From Palsa-504 sp963742795 (GTDB lineage: Bacteria > Actinomycetota > Actinomycetes > Streptosporangiales > Streptosporangiaceae), in the NCBI GenBank assembly GCA_963742795.1, contig CAVUNL010000008.1, positions 350,006 through 414,005 on the forward strand: a DNA stretch of 64,000 nucleotides, given 5' to 3'. Made by a program: the position numbers and the translations under genes. Below the pieces are notes generated by a model, which worked only from the letters and a program-made list of their open reading frames with translations, was not told the DNA's origin and searched no databases. Below are positions 9,131 through 17,407 of the stretch, one piece after another (positions within the stretch are counted from its first letter, which is position 1; the number at the start of each line of letters is the position of its first letter).

Positions 9131-9514
9131 TCAGCTGCGCGCGTCGACGATGTAGTCACGGCCCAGGCCGAGCAGGACCTGGTCGGCGGAAAGCAGCCGT
9201 AGTCCCTCGCGGGAGGCCTGCGCCACCAGCAGGCGGTCGAACGGGTCGTGCCTGACCAACTCGGGGAAGTCCCGGATCGCCTCGGCGTGCTCGGCGGTGA
9301 TACTGAGCGGCACCAGGCCCTGTGCGGTGAGCCTGTTGCTGAGGTCAGCCGGGACCGACAGCTTGCCGAGCATGGTCTTGATGGTCAGCTCCCAGACCGT
9401 CGCCGCCGAGACATAGACCCCTTGTGCGGAAGTGATCAGCTGACGGGCCCGGGGGCCGAGGCGCGGGTTGTCGTCCAGCAGCCATAGCAGCGCCTGGCTG
9501 TCAAGGAGCAGCAT
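9131..9514 (-). CDS. PIN-domain toxin, VapC-like
   Basis: A 127-aa PIN-domain protein: LLLDSQALLWLL with the first catalytic Asp at residue 5, the Glu in VWELTIK, and the Asp pair in HDPFDRLLVAQA, followed by a C-terminal strand. This pattern is usual for type II toxins that cut RNA with bound Mg2+ or Mn2+. Its start overlaps the upstream antitoxin gene by 14 bp, so the two are translationally coupled, as expected for a toxin-antitoxin pair. Confidence 0.9.
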   Translation of the reverse strand: MLLLDSQALLWLLDDNPRLGPRARQLITSAQGVYVSAATVWELTIKTMLGKLSVPADLSNRLTAQGLVPLSITAEHAEAIRDFPELVRHDPFDRLLVAQASREGLRLLSADQVLLGLGRDYIVDARS

Positions 9515-9788
9515 CGCCGTCCGGCCCGCCGCGATCGCCGGATTCCTCAGGCTTTTCCGCTACGCCGTAGAACATCTGCTGGATATCCGGATCTAGGCCG
9601 AACGCCTGATCGTCGTAGGCGACCTCGCCCTTCAGGCCACCGAACGTCACCGTCGCCGCCTGGTGCGGCACCAGGTCCGCGACGGGCGTGCCGGCCTTCG
9701 AGATCACCACCCGCTCGCCCGCGGCGACCTGTTCCAGCAGGCGCGACAGGTGTGTCTTTGCCTCGTGGATGTTGACGTTCACGGTCAT
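9501..9788 (-). CDS. Phd/YefM-family antitoxin
   Basis: A 95-aa protein starting MTVNVNIHEAKTHLSRLLEQ, the classic Phd/YefM N-terminal DNA-binding fold, followed by GERVVISKAGTPVADLVP. The C-terminal part (FGLDPDIQQMFYGVAEKPEE) should wrap the toxin. The start at 9788 matches the family N-terminus; an ATG at 9800 would add MMRR. It would neutralise the adjacent PIN toxin and repress their common promoter. Confidence 0.88.
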   Translation of the reverse strand: MTVNVNIHEAKTHLSRLLEQVAAGERVVISKAGTPVADLVPHQAATVTFGGLKGEVAYDDQAFGLDPDIQQMFYGVAEKPEESGDRGGPDGDAAP

Positions 9789-9835
9789 ACGCCTCATCAT
9801 ACGCCTGAACTAAACTTAGTCTAGTCAAGCTAGGG
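9789..9835 (-). promoter_or_regulatory. Likely toxin-antitoxin promoter/operator
   Basis: Just upstream of the antitoxin start the element CATACGCCT is present twice in tandem (from 9786 and 9798). Next to it, CTAAACTTAG (9810-9819) is an inverted repeat with a 2-bp centre, in an AT-richer stretch. Phd-type antitoxins bind short palindromes here. The assignment is inferred from position and symmetry. Confidence 0.4.
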
Positions 9836-9856
9836 TCAGGGCGTGCGGCAATCTGA

Positions 9857-10060
9857 GCGGCGTTCCTGGCCGGGACGGTGGTAGCGGGGGTCGCCGTGGG
9901 CGCGGTCTTCATGGGCAGCCTGGCCACGGCCAACCGTCTCGCCCCGCCCGGGCGGCGCGGCCAGGCCGTTTCCGCCTTCTTCGTGGCGTGCTACTGCGGC
10001 CTGGTCATCCCGGTGGTCGGCGTCGGGGTGGCATCGCAGTTCATCGGCGACTTCCGGACT
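9857..10060 (+). pseudogene. Remnant of an MFS transporter
   Basis: An in-frame stretch reads AAFLAGTVVAGVAVGAVFMG and continues through NRLAPPGRRGQAVSAFFVACYCGLVIPVVGVGVASQF. That is two transmembrane segments joined by the charged loop seen late in major-facilitator permeases. A stop (9854-9856) precedes it, and the similarity ends abruptly after GDFRT. The rest of the about 400-aa transporter is absent, so this is a scrap. Confidence 0.6.
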
Positions 10061-10209
10061 CGAACTGCTCGAGCTCCGCCGCCTGGCCCTGGAACCGAAG
10101 AGCGGTGCCCGATGAACCAGAACGAACACCGCCGGACACCGTTCGCGTGGCCTTCGGGGCGCTTTGTTAGACAGTGCTGGCACGGGCTATATTTCGACGG
10201 GAGGTGCCG

Positions 10210-10839
10210 ATGATGCCGGGCAAGCCGGTAGCAGCCCGCGGCAAGCGGTTCTCCCCGGCGGAGCTGGAAGCCGCGCGGCGGGTGCGCCTCGCCGACGTGA
10301 TCGCCGACGACCTGGTGGTGCTGTTCTGCGGCGCCAACCCTGGGCTTTCCTCCGCCGCGGCAGGCGCGCCATTCGCGACGCCGAGCGATCGCTGGTGGCC
10401 GGCGCTGTATGAGTCCGGGTTCACGCCTCGCCGCCTGGCCCCGAACGAAGCGCACGAGCTGCTGGCCCTAGGACTTGGCCTGACCAGCCTCGTCCGCCGC
10501 CCGACCGTCGGCGTCGCCGAGCTGGCCGAGGCGGAATTTGTCGAGGGCGGTCGGCTGCTGCGCAGGCGTGTGCTCGCCCGGCATCCCCAATGGCTGGCGG
10601 TGCTGGGAGTCACGGCGTACCGCGCCGCCTTCGGTCGGCCAGACGCGGCAGTCGGTCTGCAGGAAGACACGATCGGATCGACGAGGCTCTGGATACTGCC
10701 CAATCCGAGTGGCCTCAACGCGCACTATCCTCCCCGGGCGCTGGCCACCGAGTTCGCCCGGCTGCGGGTGGCTGCGGGTCTCCCCGACCGGTCGAGGCGA
10801 CGCACCGGTCACCTCGGCTCGGGGACGACTCGGATGTAG
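10210..10839 (+). CDS. mug: Mug-type G/U mismatch-specific DNA glycosylase
   Basis: A 209-aa protein with the Mug/TDG motifs: GANPGLSS at about residue 42, AGAPFATPSDRWWPAL (usually GxxFaxPxNrFW), and NPSGLNAHY near residue 160. The enzyme excises uracil or thymine opposite guanine. Family members are 170-220 aa. ATG at 10210 follows GGGAGG; a second ATG follows at once. The last 31 bp overlap the convergent peroxiredoxin gene, so the C-terminal Arg/Gly tail may be non-conserved. Confidence 0.88.
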   Translation: MMPGKPVAARGKRFSPAELEAARRVRLADVIADDLVVLFCGANPGLSSAAAGAPFATPSDRWWPALYESGFTPRRLAPNEAHELLALGLGLTSLVRRPTVGVAELAEAEFVEGGRLLRRRVLARHPQWLAVLGVTAYRAAFGRPDAAVGLQEDTIGSTRLWILPNPSGLNAHYPPRALATEFARLRVAAGLPDRSRRRTGHLGSGTTRM

Positions 10840-11465
10840 GGCTTGACGGACTTCCACTCGCCGAAGGTCGCCTTCGCCTCGTCGTCGGACACCGTGAGGG
10901 CGATCATCACATCGTCGCCCGGCTTCCAGTTGGCCGGCGTCACGACCCGGTGCCTGGCGGTCAGCTGGAGCGAGTCGATGACCCGCAGCAGCTCGGCGAA
11001 GTTGCGGCCGGTCGCGTTCGGGTACACCACGATGAGCCTGATCTTCTTATCCGGGCTTATCACGAACACGTTCCGGACGGTCAGGTTGTCAAGTGCGCAG
11101 CGCGAGCTGGCGTCACCCGAAGCGGAGGCGGGCAGCATCCCGTAGAGCTTGGACACATTGAGATCCGTGTCGCCGATGATCGGGTAGCCGGGTCGCGCAC
11201 CCTGGGTCTCCTCGATGTCATCAGCCCACCTGTTGTGGCTCTCGGTGGCGTCCACCGAAAGGCCGATGACCTTCACCCCGCGGCGTTCGAACTCCGGCGC
11301 CAGCTTGGCCACCTGCCCGAGCTCGGTGGTGCACACCGGGGTGAAGTCCTTGGGATGCGAGAACAGCACCGCCCAGGAATCTCCGATCCACTCGTGGAAG
11401 CTGATCCTGCCCTGGGTGGTGTCAGCCTCGAAATCCGGTGCGCTGTCGTTGATGGACAGTCCCAT
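10809..11465 (-). CDS. 1-Cys peroxiredoxin (Prx6 type)
   Basis: A 218-aa thioredoxin-fold protein with the peroxidatic site HPKDFTPVCTTELG (Cys at about residue 45) and the long Prx6 C-terminal domain (TPANWKPGDDVMIAL). It reduces peroxides in the cytosol; the reductant partner is unknown. The length is typical. The 3' end overlaps the mug gene tail to tail. AAGGAGTATGACAA just upstream of the ATG is a good ribosome binding site. Confidence 0.92.
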   Translation of the reverse strand: MGLSINDSAPDFEADTTQGRISFHEWIGDSWAVLFSHPKDFTPVCTTELGQVAKLAPEFERRGVKVIGLSVDATESHNRWADDIEETQGARPGYPIIGDTDLNVSKLYGMLPASASGDASSRCALDNLTVRNVFVISPDKKIRLIVVYPNATGRNFAELLRVIDSLQLTARHRVVTPANWKPGDDVMIALTVSDDEAKATFGEWKSVKPYIRVVPEPR

Positions 11466-11707
11466 TTGTCATACTCCTTTGTCGTTTGTGACCAGTTGCC
11501 ATGCTGCCCGCCGACCAGGGCGATCACCACACATGTCGGCCACAGGAGACCCACAGGATCGTGTGCCACCCGGGCTCGGCCGCCGAAGGGCTGCCCGGTG
11601 GCCTGCCGCCTGGCGCTGGCCGTGCTGCCAGCGCTTGTTAGGCTGGCTGGCAGGGTCTTGTCCGTGCGGTGGCCCGGGCGTCCTGCGGTGCACGGCGGGC
11701 GGGTTTC

Positions 11708-14430
11708 GTGAGGGGCGATGGGCCGGTGCCGAAGCAGCCTGCGCTGAGCTTCGCCGGATTGCTGCGGCGGCTGCGCGACGATGCCGGGCTGACCCAGGAG
11801 GAGCTGGCGGAGGCGGCGAGCCTGTCCCCGCGGTCGGTCAGCGACCTGGAGCGGGGCGTGAACCTGACGGCCCGCCATGACACGGCCCGGCTGCTGGCCG
11901 GTGCGCTGGGCCTGACCGGGCCGCAGCGGGCGCTGTTCGAGGCAGCGGCGCGCGGCCGGGCTCCGGCGGAGGAGGTGCTGGCCGCCGGGGAAGCCGCGGC
12001 CGCGGCAGCGGCGACTCGGGCGCTGCCCCGTGATATCGCCAGCTTCACCGGCCGCGCGGCCGAACTGGCCCAGCTGGTCGGCGCGGTGACCGGTGCGGCC
12101 GCGGCCGGGGTGGGGGTGGTGGGGATCCATGCGATCGGCGGGATGGCCGGGATCGGCAAGACGACCTTCGCGGTGCACGCGGCGCACAAGCTGGCCGACG
12201 GTTTCCCGGATGGGCAGTTTTTCCTGCCGCTGCACGCCCACACGCCGGGTCAGCGGCCGGTCGAGCCGGCCGATGCCCTGGCCAGCTTGCTGCTGAGCGC
12301 CGGGGTCGGGGCGCAGCAGATCCCGCCCGGCCGGCGGCCCGGGCCGCGCGATGGCGGGATTACCTGGCCGGGAAGAAGGTGCTGCTGCTGCTGGATGACG
12401 CGGCCTCCCATGAGCAGGTCACCCCGCTGCTGCCGGGCACAGCGGGCAGCGTGGTGCTGATCACCAGCCGTCGGCACCTGACCGCGCTGCAGGACGCGGC
12501 AGCGGTCAGCCTGGATACCCTGACGCCGGAGGAGGCCGCCGCCTTGCTGGCCCGGCTGTCCGGGCGCCCCGGCCTGGGCCCGGGCGACGGCTCGGCCGGG
12601 CAGATCACCCGGCTGTGCGGGTACCTGCCGCTGGCGATCGGGATGCTGGCCCGCCAGCTGCACCATCACCCAGCCTGGACCGCGGCCGACCTGGCCGCCG
12701 ACCTGACCACCGCGGCGGGCCGGCTGGAGCTGATGCAGGCCGAGAACCTGTCCGTGGCGGCCGCGTTCGACCTGTCCTATCAGGACCTGACCGAAGGCCA
12801 GCAGCGGCTGTTCCGCCGCCTGGGCGTGCACCCCGGTCCCGACATCGACGCGTACGCCGCGGCCGCCCTGGACGGCACGGACCTGGCCACCGCCCGCCGC
12901 CACCTGGACGGCCTGTACGATCACTACCTGCTGAGCGAGCCCGCCCGCGGCCGGTACCGGCTGCACGACCTGCTCCGCGAGCACGCCCGCGCGCTGGCGT
13001 TCGCCGGCGACCCCGCCGACGCCGACGCCGCGGCCGGGAGGCTGCTGGATTACTACCTCCACACCGCCGCAGCGGCCGGCCTGCACATCGCCACCCGCAA
13101 CACTGTCGTGGTCCGGCCTCCGCCCGGTGAACCGCCGGCCGTCGCCCCGCTGCTGCCTACGGCCGCGCGGGCGTCGGCCTGGCTGGACGCCGAGCGGGCG
13201 AACCTGCACGCGACCGCCGGGTTCGCCGCCGCCACGGGGCGGCCCCTACATGCCATCGCCATCCCCACCGCGATCAGCGGTTTCCTGTTCGCCCGAGGTC
13301 ACTGGGACCAGTCCGTCGGCCTGCACCGGGCCGCCCTGGCCGTCGCGGGCCAGGCCGGGGACCGAGCTGGACAGGCCGGTGCGCTGAACGAGCTGGGCAT
13401 CTTGCAGCGGGCGACCGGCACCCACCTGGCCGCCGCCGCCAGCCTGACCCGGGCGCTGGAGGTGTACCGCGGCCTGGGCCACCGGCTCGGCATGGCCAGC
13501 GCCCTGGACAATCTGGGCCGGGTGCAGTACGAGACCGGGGAGTACCCCGCCGCCGCCGCCAGCCACCAGCAGGCCCTGACGCTGTACCGCGACCTCGATC
13601 ACCGGGTCGGCCAGGCCCTGGCCATCAACAACTTGGGCAACGTGCAATCGCTGACTGCGGACTACCCAGCCGCCGCCTCCAGCTACCAGCAGGCGCTGGG
13701 CATGTTCCGTGACGTCGGCCATCGGCTCGGCCAGGCTCTGGCCACCGGCAACCTAGGCACCGTGCAATCGCGGACCGGGGACTACCCCGCCGCCGCCGCC
13801 AGCCTGAACAAAGCGCTGGGCATATACCGCGACCTCGGCGACCGGCTCGGCCAGGCGATGGCCCTGCACAATCTGGGCGACGTGCAACTGCGGACCGGGG
13901 ACTACGCCACCGCCGCTGCCACCCAGCAGCAGGCACTGCGCATGTTCCGCGACCTCGGCCATCGGCTCGGCCAGGCTCTGGCCACCGCCAACTTGGGCAA
14001 CGTGCAATCGCGGACCGGGGACTACCCCGCCGCCGCCGCCAGCCTGAACAAGGCGCTGGGCATATACCGCGACCTCGGCGACCGCTACGGCCAGGCTGAA
14101 GTCCTGAACGACCTAGGCGACCTGCTGGCACGATCGGCGGACGGCGACCAGGCCCGCGACCACCACGCCCAGGCATTGGCCATCGCCCGCGAGATCAGCG
14201 CGCCGTTGGAGGAGGCACGTGCCCTGGAAGGCCTCGGCCACTGCCTGCTCCGGGACGGCAACCCCGGCGGCGCCGCCGCGCACTGGCAGCAGGCACTGAC
14301 GATCTACCAGCGGATCGGCGCCCCGGACGCCCAGCGGATCCAGGAAACCCTCCGCCAGCACGGCATCACCACTGCTCCGCCGCCGTCCACCGGCGAGAGC
14401 CGTCAGCCCGGCGCACCCACCGCGCTGTGA
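11708..14430 (+). pseudogene. XRE-type HTH, NB-ARC and TPR regulator, interrupted by a frameshift near 12330
   Basis: Two frames together encode one STAND regulator of about 900 aa. The first frame has an XRE helix-turn-helix (LRDDAGLTQEELAEAASLSP), then NB-ARC Walker A MAGIGKTTFAVH and sequence up to GAQQIPPG. The second frame resumes with RAARWRDYLAGKK, Walker B VLLLLDD and the rest of the NB-ARC module. It ends in eight 40-residue TPR units. The break lies in the GC run at about 12325-12345 and needs one lost or two gained bases. Such proteins act as ATP-switched transcription regulators, common in actinomycetes. GTG 11708 or GTG 11726 may be the start. It could be a true pseudogene or a sequencing error, since both halves are otherwise well preserved. 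Confidence 0.75.
13360..14325 (+). repeat. 120-bp repeats encoding TPR units
   Basis: Eight consecutive 40-codon units occur within the regulator gene (consensus HRLGQALAxxNLGxVQ, then GDYPAAAAS). DNA identity is high between some units: the stretches starting near 13761 and 14001 differ at only a few positions over about 85 nt. This suggests recent duplication or gene conversion. Confidence 0.8.
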
Positions 14431-14458
14431 GCAAGCCGGCGGGCGGCGCGGATGCGGG

Positions 14459-14584
14459 GCGTCAGACACGGTCAAGACCCACCTGCGGCACCTGTACCGC
14501 AAGCTCGGCGCGCACAACCGCCGCGAGGCGGTGCAGCGCGCCCGGGCCATCGGCCTGCTCGCCGCGCCCTCCGGCCGCCCCTAG
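14459..14584 (+). pseudogene. C-terminal scrap of a LuxR-type HTH regulator
   Basis: The frame reads SDTVKTHLRHLYRKLGAHNR followed by REAVQRARAIGLL and a stop at 14582-14584. This is the recognition helix end of a LuxR/MalT HTH. The start of the HTH and all upstream domains are missing. It lies 28 bp after the TPR gene. Confidence 0.65.
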
Positions 14585-14871
14585 ACCCATGGCATACGGG
14601 CACGCCGAGCGGAACCTCGCCTCCTGCGCCAGCTCGAAACCGAAACCCGGCAGCTGCTCGAAAGCCTGGACCAGCCAGATCCCGAACAGTCAGCCTGGCT
14701 CCAGCAGGCCACCAGCAAAGCAGATGACCGGTAAGCCACGTGTTGCTGGAAGTGGCCGCCTGTAGCCGGGTCCCCGGGCGCGAGGAACCACCGTTCGTTC
14801 GGTAAAAAAGAGATTTATGCCGAACGGGCCGTGGTTCTCCTCACCCGCCCGCCGTATCAGCGCGACCCCGG
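14585..14871. other. Intergenic, possible gene scrap
   Basis: The plus strand has a short open frame without a start, reading RLLRQLETETRQLLESLDQP and ending at 14734. It looks like the charged end of an unknown protein. The remainder, which includes an AT-rich patch near 14800-14820, shows no gene. Confidence 0.3.
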
Positions 14872-15732
14872 TCAGACGAACAGCGGGTCGGCCGCCGTCC
14901 GGTCGGTCAGCGCGCTCATCGTCGCGTCGTCCGGCGCCGCGGTGAACCGGCTGGCCGCGTCGAGCACCTTCGGGAGCAAGCCCACGTCCCCCGCGCTGGC
15001 GAGGAACACCCCGGGGCGGCCCATCGCCCACCACACGGCGAGGTCGATGTCGTCCTGCTGCTCCAGCGGCTCGTACCAGGTCGCCCGGGTGTGCGGCCGG
15101 CCCGCCCAGGGTCGCAGCGCGATCGACTTGATCGTCTGCACCGCGACACGCCGCTCGCGGCAGGTCTGGTACAGGGCGTTGAAGTTCTCGGCGTAGTACG
15201 GGTTCGCCATGGTGACGAAGTTGTACGGGAGCAGCACCGAGTCGAAGTCGAACCGCTCGAGGCTGCGGCGGTGCGTCGCGGCGATCTGGCTGCCGTGACC
15301 GGTCACCCCGATCCACCGGATGAGGCCCTGGTCCCGGGCTTCAACGGCGGCCTCGAGCGCCCCGCCAGGACTCAGGGCGATGTCCCACTCGATCGGATCG
15401 GCCAGGGAGTGAAGCTGCCAGAGGTCGACGTGGTCGACGCCCAACCGGTCCAGGGACCGGTGCAGTTCCTCGCGGGCCCCGGCTGCGGTGCGCTCGTCGC
15501 CCTTGGTGGCCAGGAAGAACCGGCCCGGTTCGCGCTGCAGCCACGGCCGGATGCGCACCTCCGCCTCGCCGTAGACCGAGGCCACGTCCAGATGGTTCAC
15601 CCCGTGGGCGAGCAGAACGTCCAGGGTCTCGTCCGCGACCCGCTGGGAGACCTGCCCGAGAGCCGCCCCTCCGAAGATCACCCGGCTGCTCTGGTGGCCG
15701 GTGCGGCCGAACTCCGCCTTTTCGATGGGCAC
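14872..15732 (-). CDS. Aldo/keto reductase family protein
   Basis: A 286-aa (alpha/beta)8 oxidoreductase. It has NHLDVASVYGEAE (catalytic Asp and Tyr), LATKGD (Lys), and VDLWQLHSL (His) in the expected order; IRWIGVTGHGS continues the fold. It is shorter than the usual about 320 aa and lacks a clear C-terminal RSxxR cofactor segment, so it belongs to the branch of small uncharacterised AKRs. GTG at 15732 is preferred because GGGAGG lies 4-5 nt upstream; an ATG at 15765 is also in frame. It is divergent from larE, and the substrate is unknown. Confidence 0.85.
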   Translation of the reverse strand: MPIEKAEFGRTGHQSSRVIFGGAALGQVSQRVADETLDVLLAHGVNHLDVASVYGEAEVRIRPWLQREPGRFFLATKGDERTAAGAREELHRSLDRLGVDHVDLWQLHSLADPIEWDIALSPGGALEAAVEARDQGLIRWIGVTGHGSQIAATHRRSLERFDFDSVLLPYNFVTMANPYYAENFNALYQTCRERRVAVQTIKSIALRPWAGRPHTRATWYEPLEQQDDIDLAVWWAMGRPGVFLASAGDVGLLPKVLDAASRFTAAPDDATMSALTDRTAADPLFV

Positions 15733-15879
15733 GAGACCTCCCGGAGTGCCGAGCTGAATCTGCACGTACCGCGGATCGGGCGGCCGGTCAGCGCCACCGC
15801 GCCGAAGCGTATAGTCCGAATCATACGATCAGCTGCGGATCTCCGCGGCGCGGGCCCGGGCGACATGAAAGGGAACGGC

Positions 15880-16710
15880 GTGCCTGACGAGCTTGCCGCG
15901 CTGGCCGGCCAGCTGACCGAGCGTCTGGCCGGATTGGGCAGCGCCCTGATCGCGTTCTCCGGCGGGGTGGACTCCTCTCTGGTCGCTGCGCTGGCCGCCC
16001 GGGCGCTCGGGGAACAAGCCCTCGCCGTCACCGCCGTCTCGCCGGCCCTCGCGTCCGGCGAGCTGGACGGCGCCCGGTCGGTGGCCCGGGCCGTCGGCGT
16101 CCGGCACGAGCTGATCAGCACGGCCGAGCTGGAGCGCGACGACTACCGGCGCAACGACCGCTTCCGCTGCTACTACTGCAAATCCGAGTTGTACGACCGG
16201 CTGGCCGCGCTGGCCCGGCGCCGGGGATTCGCCGCCGTGCTGTCCGGCGCCAACGCCGACGACACCGGTGACTGGCGGCCCGGGCTGCGCGCGGCGGCCG
16301 AGCACGGGGTCCGGCATCCGCTGCTGGAGGCGTCCGTGGGGAAGGACCAGGTGCGGGCGCTGGCTCACCACCTGGGGGTTCCGAGCGCGGACAAGCCTGC
16401 GTCGCCCTGCCTGGCCTCGCGGCTGCCTTACGGCACCCCGGTCAGCGCCGATGTGCTGTCGCAGGTAGACCGGGCCGAGCTGAGCCTGAAGCAGCGCGGC
16501 TACCGCGAGCTGCGGGTCCGGCATTTCGGTGATCTCGGCCGGGTGCAGCTCGGCGCGGCGGACCTGCCCCGGGCGGCGGACCCGGAGGAGCACGCGGCGG
16601 TGCTGGCCTGCGTCCGGGCGGCTGGATATCAGCACGCGGAGCTCGACGAGCGGCCGCTGCGGTCCGGTTCGCTGAACCTCGACATCACGCCGGTGAGCAG
16701 TGCCGGCTGA
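15880..16710 (+). CDS. larE: LarE, ATP-dependent sacrificial sulfur transferase
   Basis: A 276-aa PP-loop enzyme. It has the ATP pyrophosphatase loop FSGGVDSSLVAAL near residue 28, RCYYCKSELYD at about 93, and SPCLASRLPYG, where the Cys is the residue that donates its own sulfur in Lactiplantibacillus LarE. It builds the thioamide/thiocarboxylate of the nickel-pincer nucleotide cofactor (NPN). GTG 15880 follows AAAGGGAAC; ATG 15865 is an alternative. It overlaps larB by 11 bp. Confidence 0.9.
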   Translation: MPDELAALAGQLTERLAGLGSALIAFSGGVDSSLVAALAARALGEQALAVTAVSPALASGELDGARSVARAVGVRHELISTAELERDDYRRNDRFRCYYCKSELYDRLAALARRRGFAAVLSGANADDTGDWRPGLRAAAEHGVRHPLLEASVGKDQVRALAHHLGVPSADKPASPCLASRLPYGTPVSADVLSQVDRAELSLKQRGYRELRVRHFGDLGRVQLGAADLPRAADPEEHAAVLACVRAAGYQHAELDERPLRSGSLNLDITPVSSAG

Positions 16711-17407
16711 GGCCGGAACGGCGGCCGGGGCGGCGGGCGTCCCGGTGGGCGAGTTCGCCGTGCTGGACGTGGATCGCCGGCGGCGGACCGGCGTCCCGGA
16801 AGTGGTGTTCGGCGAAGGCAAGACGTCCGGGCAGATCTTCGCGCTGCTGGCCGAGTTGCGGGCCCGCGATCCGCAGGCACCGGCCCTGGCCACGCGCTGC
16901 GCCGCCGGCGTCCTGGCCGAGGTGGCCACCCGTTTCCCGGGCGAGGCCGTCCACGCCGATCACGTGGCCGGAACGGTCGCCGTCGGGACCCTGCCGCCCG
17001 CGCTCGGTCACGTGCTGGTCGTGACGGCCGGCACCACGGACCTGAAGGTGGCCAGGGAGTGTGCGGCGACGCTGGCCGTGCTGGGCGTCCGCGCTGATGT
17101 CGTCGCCGACGTGGGCGTGGCCGGGCTCGGGCGGCTGCTGTCCCGGCTCGATGACCTGCGCGCCGCCGAGTGCGTGGTGGTCGTGGCCGGGATGGACGGC
17201 GCCCTGGCGAGCGTGGTCGCCGGACTGGTCAGCGCGCCGGTGATCGGCGTGCCGACCAGTGTCGGTTACGGCGTCGCGGCGGGCGGCCTGGCCGCGGCGG
17301 CCAGCATGCTCGCCTCGTGCAGCCCGGGTCTGGTCGTCGTCAACATCGACAACGGGTTCGGGGCGGCCGCGCACGCCGCCAAGATCATCCGCGCGGTTCA
17401 CCGGTGA
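16700..17407 (+). CDS. larB: LarB, nickel-pincer cofactor biosynthesis carboxylase/hydrolase
   Basis: A 235-aa protein with an N-terminal segment PEVVFGEGKTSGQ and a PurE-like core (VVTAGTTDLKVARECAATL, GMDGALASVVAGL, PTSVGYG). LarB carboxylates nicotinic acid adenine dinucleotide and releases AMP, the first step of NPN synthesis. The GTG start lies inside the end of larE, and the stop overlaps the start of larC (GTGA), so the three genes form one tightly coupled operon. Confidence 0.92.
   Translation: MPAEAGTAAGAAGVPVGEFAVLDVDRRRRTGVPEVVFGEGKTSGQIFALLAELRARDPQAPALATRCAAGVLAEVATRFPGEAVHADHVAGTVAVGTLPPALGHVLVVTAGTTDLKVARECAATLAVLGVRADVVADVGVAGLGRLLSRLDDLRAAECVVVVAGMDGALASVVAGLVSAPVIGVPTSVGYGVAAGGLAAAASMLASCSPGLVVVNIDNGFGAAAHAAKIIRAVHR

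Noticed and set aside
13360..14325. Regular 120-bp repeats as a possible CRISPR or minisatellite
   Set aside because: No spacers; the units are in frame and encode TPR helices.
15091..15864. Long upstream extension of the larE frame
   Set aside because: It runs antisense to the aldo/keto reductase gene and has no start signal; larE similarity starts near 15880.
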